64,000 bases of DNA, from NCBI RefSeq assembly GCF_014042355.1, contig NZ_JACEZU010000016.1, positions 49,152 to 113,151 of the forward strand, given 5' to 3'. Under the pieces are notes generated by a model, which did not search any database, had not been told where the DNA came from, and was given only the letters and a program-made list of their open reading frames with translations. Position numbers and translations under genes: made by a program. Origin of the DNA: Rugamonas apoptosis. GTDB taxonomy: Bacteria > Pseudomonadota > Gammaproteobacteria > Burkholderiales > Burkholderiaceae_D. Every line of letters starts with the position of its first letter. Within the stretch, counting starts at the first letter, position 1. Of the stretch, positions 62,781-64,000 are shown piece by piece.

Positions 62781-63719
62781 TCAGCCGTCCTTATTGATGC
62801 GTGCCGTCAGCGCGCCCAGTACCTCGTCGGCCCGCTCGTTGTCGACCTGGCAGGTGCCGGCGTTCTCATGTCCGCCGCCACCGTATTCCAGCATCAGCGC
62901 GCCAATGTTGGTGCGGGACGTGCGGTTCAGGATCGACTTGCCGGTGGCGAACACGGTGTTCTGGTTCTTCAGGCCCCACAGCACGTGGATCGAGATATTC
63001 GTCTGCGGGAACAGCGCGTAGATGATGAAACGGTTGCCCGCGTAAATCACGTCTTCCTTGCGCAAGTCCAGCACCACCAGGTTGCCATGTACGGTGGCGC
63101 AGCGGCGGATTTGCTGCTTGCACTTCTCGCTGTGCTCGAAGTACAGGTCCTTGCGCTCCTTGACGTCGGGCAGCGCCATGATCTGGTCTATCGTGTGGTT
63201 CTTGCAGTAATCGATCAAGTCCATCATCAGGTTGTAGTTCGAGATGCGGAACTCGCGGAAGCGGCCCAGGCCGGTACGCGCGTCCATCAGGAAGTTGAGC
63301 AAGTCCCAGCCTTCCGGATTGAGCACTTCCTGCTCGTTGAAGCGGGCCGCGTCGCCCTTGTCCACGGCCGCCATCATGTCGCCCCAGCTGGCCGGGAAGG
63401 CCTTGGTGCCGCCGTAATAGTCGTACACCACGCGCGCCGCCGACGGCGCCTCGGGGTGGATCACATGATTGGGGCGCTCGCCTGTGTTGCGGATCGTCTC
63501 GGACAGGTGGTGGTCGAACGCCAGGTGGACGCCGGCCACGAAAGGCAGATTGGTGGTGATATCGTTGGCGCTGATGGCAATCTTCCCGTCCTGCATATCC
63601 TTGGGATGCACGAACAGGATGTCATCGATCATGTCCAAGTGTTTCAACAACACGGCGCATACCAGCCCGTCGAAGTCGCTACGGGTTACCAGACGAAATT
63701 TTTTTGCTTCAGCTGACAT
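62781..63719 (-). CDS. DHH family phosphoesterase
   Basis: A 312-residue protein. The N-terminal DHH domain has RSDFDGLVCAVLL and the namesake HLAFDHHLSET; the C-terminal DHHA1 domain ends in EYGGGGHENAGTC. Members cleave phosphodiesters: inorganic polyphosphate, short nucleotides (NrnA) or cyclic dinucleotides (GdpP). This shape, without RNA- or membrane-binding extras, is often called exopolyphosphatase-like. Given the c-di-GMP genes nearby, a nanoRNase role is possible but unproven. Start at 63719 (MSAEAK). Confidence 0.85.
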   Translation of the reverse strand: MSAEAKKFRLVTRSDFDGLVCAVLLKHLDMIDDILFVHPKDMQDGKIAISANDITTNLPFVAGVHLAFDHHLSETIRNTGERPNHVIHPEAPSAARVVYDYYGGTKAFPASWGDMMAAVDKGDAARFNEQEVLNPEGWDLLNFLMDARTGLGRFREFRISNYNLMMDLIDYCKNHTIDQIMALPDVKERKDLYFEHSEKCKQQIRRCATVHGNLVVLDLRKEDVIYAGNRFIIYALFPQTNISIHVLWGLKNQNTVFATGKSILNRTSRTNIGALMLEYGGGGHENAGTCQVDNERADEVLGALTARINKDG

Positions 63720-63878
63720 GAAATGACCCTTTGTAGAAAGTACGCACACCCACGGTGCCCTGCTGCATGATACAACCGCTCAGCCCGGCCTGCCCAGCAA
63801 TTGTGGCTAGACGTTGCATTGCATCACATCAGCGTCATGCCAACCCCGCCTTGCTCGGCAAATCAATGGCTGAAGACG

Positions 63879-63918
63879 AAAAAAAACCCCGCCAACACAA
63901 GAGTCGGCGGGGTTTTTT
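63879..63918 (-). terminator. Rho-independent terminator of the rRNA operon
   Basis: CCCCGCC and GGCGGGG pair around a 12-base loop, with A6 and T6 runs on the flanks. It lies just past the 3' end of the 5S rRNA on the minus strand. Confidence 0.9.
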
Positions 63919-63927
63919 CGGATAACT

Positions 63928-64000
63928 AGCTTGACGATAACCTACTTTCACACTGGTTGCAGCACTATCATCGGCGCAGAGTTGTTTCACGGTCCTGTTC
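63928..64000 (-). rRNA. rrf: 5S ribosomal RNA, 3' part (cut by the window edge)
   Basis: The reverse complement reads GAACAGGACCGTGAAACAAC then GCGCCGATGATAGTGC and GTGTGAAAGTAGGTTATCGT, the conserved 3' half of betaproteobacterial 5S rRNA. The 5' half and the rest of the rrn operon lie beyond 64000. The 3' end is placed near 63928 by matching the expected closing stem; it could be a few bases off. Confidence 0.92.

Overview
The window looks like chromosomal DNA of a high-GC betaproteobacterium of the Oxalobacteraceae (Janthinobacterium/Massilia/Duganella-like). The reasons are the GC-rich coding style, the ybgC-tolQRAB-pal-cpoB order, adjacent argF and argG, a complete Wsp surface-sensing operon, and the 3' end of a betaproteobacterial-type 5S rRNA at the right edge. 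This placement is by recognition only; no database was searched. I see no prophage, insertion sequence or CRISPR array. Coding density is high and most genes are core or envelope genes, with a few decayed accessory genes.

Layout. 1-350: leftward leader with a ZTP-type riboswitch whose target gene lies outside the window. 349-6585: SDR dehydrogenase, then the Tol-Pal cell-division/envelope operon. 6657-6932: two identical tRNA-Lys genes with a consensus promoter and a terminator. 6972-14083: small accessory region (RHH-type protein, antitoxin remnant, cupin, LysE-type exporter with a MocR-type regulator, surface lipoprotein, FAD monooxygenase with a divergent AraC regulator). 14149-21011: DUF6447 protein, PKD lipoprotein, YigZ, cystine transporter TcyP, solute-binding protein, FadL-type porin. 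21266-25666: RND efflux pump and adaptor. 25891-30458: two membrane protein families, a small anchored protein and a 787-residue alanine-rich coiled-coil protein. 30853-34932: HD-GYP phosphodiesterase, hybrid histidine kinase and single-domain receiver. 34958-41997: housekeeping genes (srkA, UPF0149 protein, NAT, orn, M48 protease, PCD, rsgA) and small proteins. 42248-46200: GNAT, frameshifted MazE-like antitoxin, TPR-GAF histidine kinase. 46363-48552: argF-argG. 48724-59270: wsp operon with two wspA receptors. 59284-63719: ppnP, murB, yajQ, an NPD-like flavoprotein, DHH phosphoesterase. 63879-64000: rrn terminator and the 5S 3' end.

How the parts work together. The most striking unit is the wsp operon. 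Two tandem WspA receptors have different periplasmic sensors but almost identical signalling halves, and they feed WspB/D (CheW), WspC (CheR), WspE (CheA-REC), WspF (CheB) and the diguanylate cyclase WspR. The same 29 kb also holds a c-di-GMP phosphodiesterase (HD-GYP), oligoribonuclease (which clears pGpG) and YajQ (a c-di-GMP effector in some bacteria), so synthesis, hydrolysis, end-product clearance and a possible effector of c-di-GMP are all within reach of each other. I found no wholly new system. The best leads are the gene-converted WspA pair, the riboswitch at the left edge, the large coiled-coil protein and two decayed antitoxin loci.
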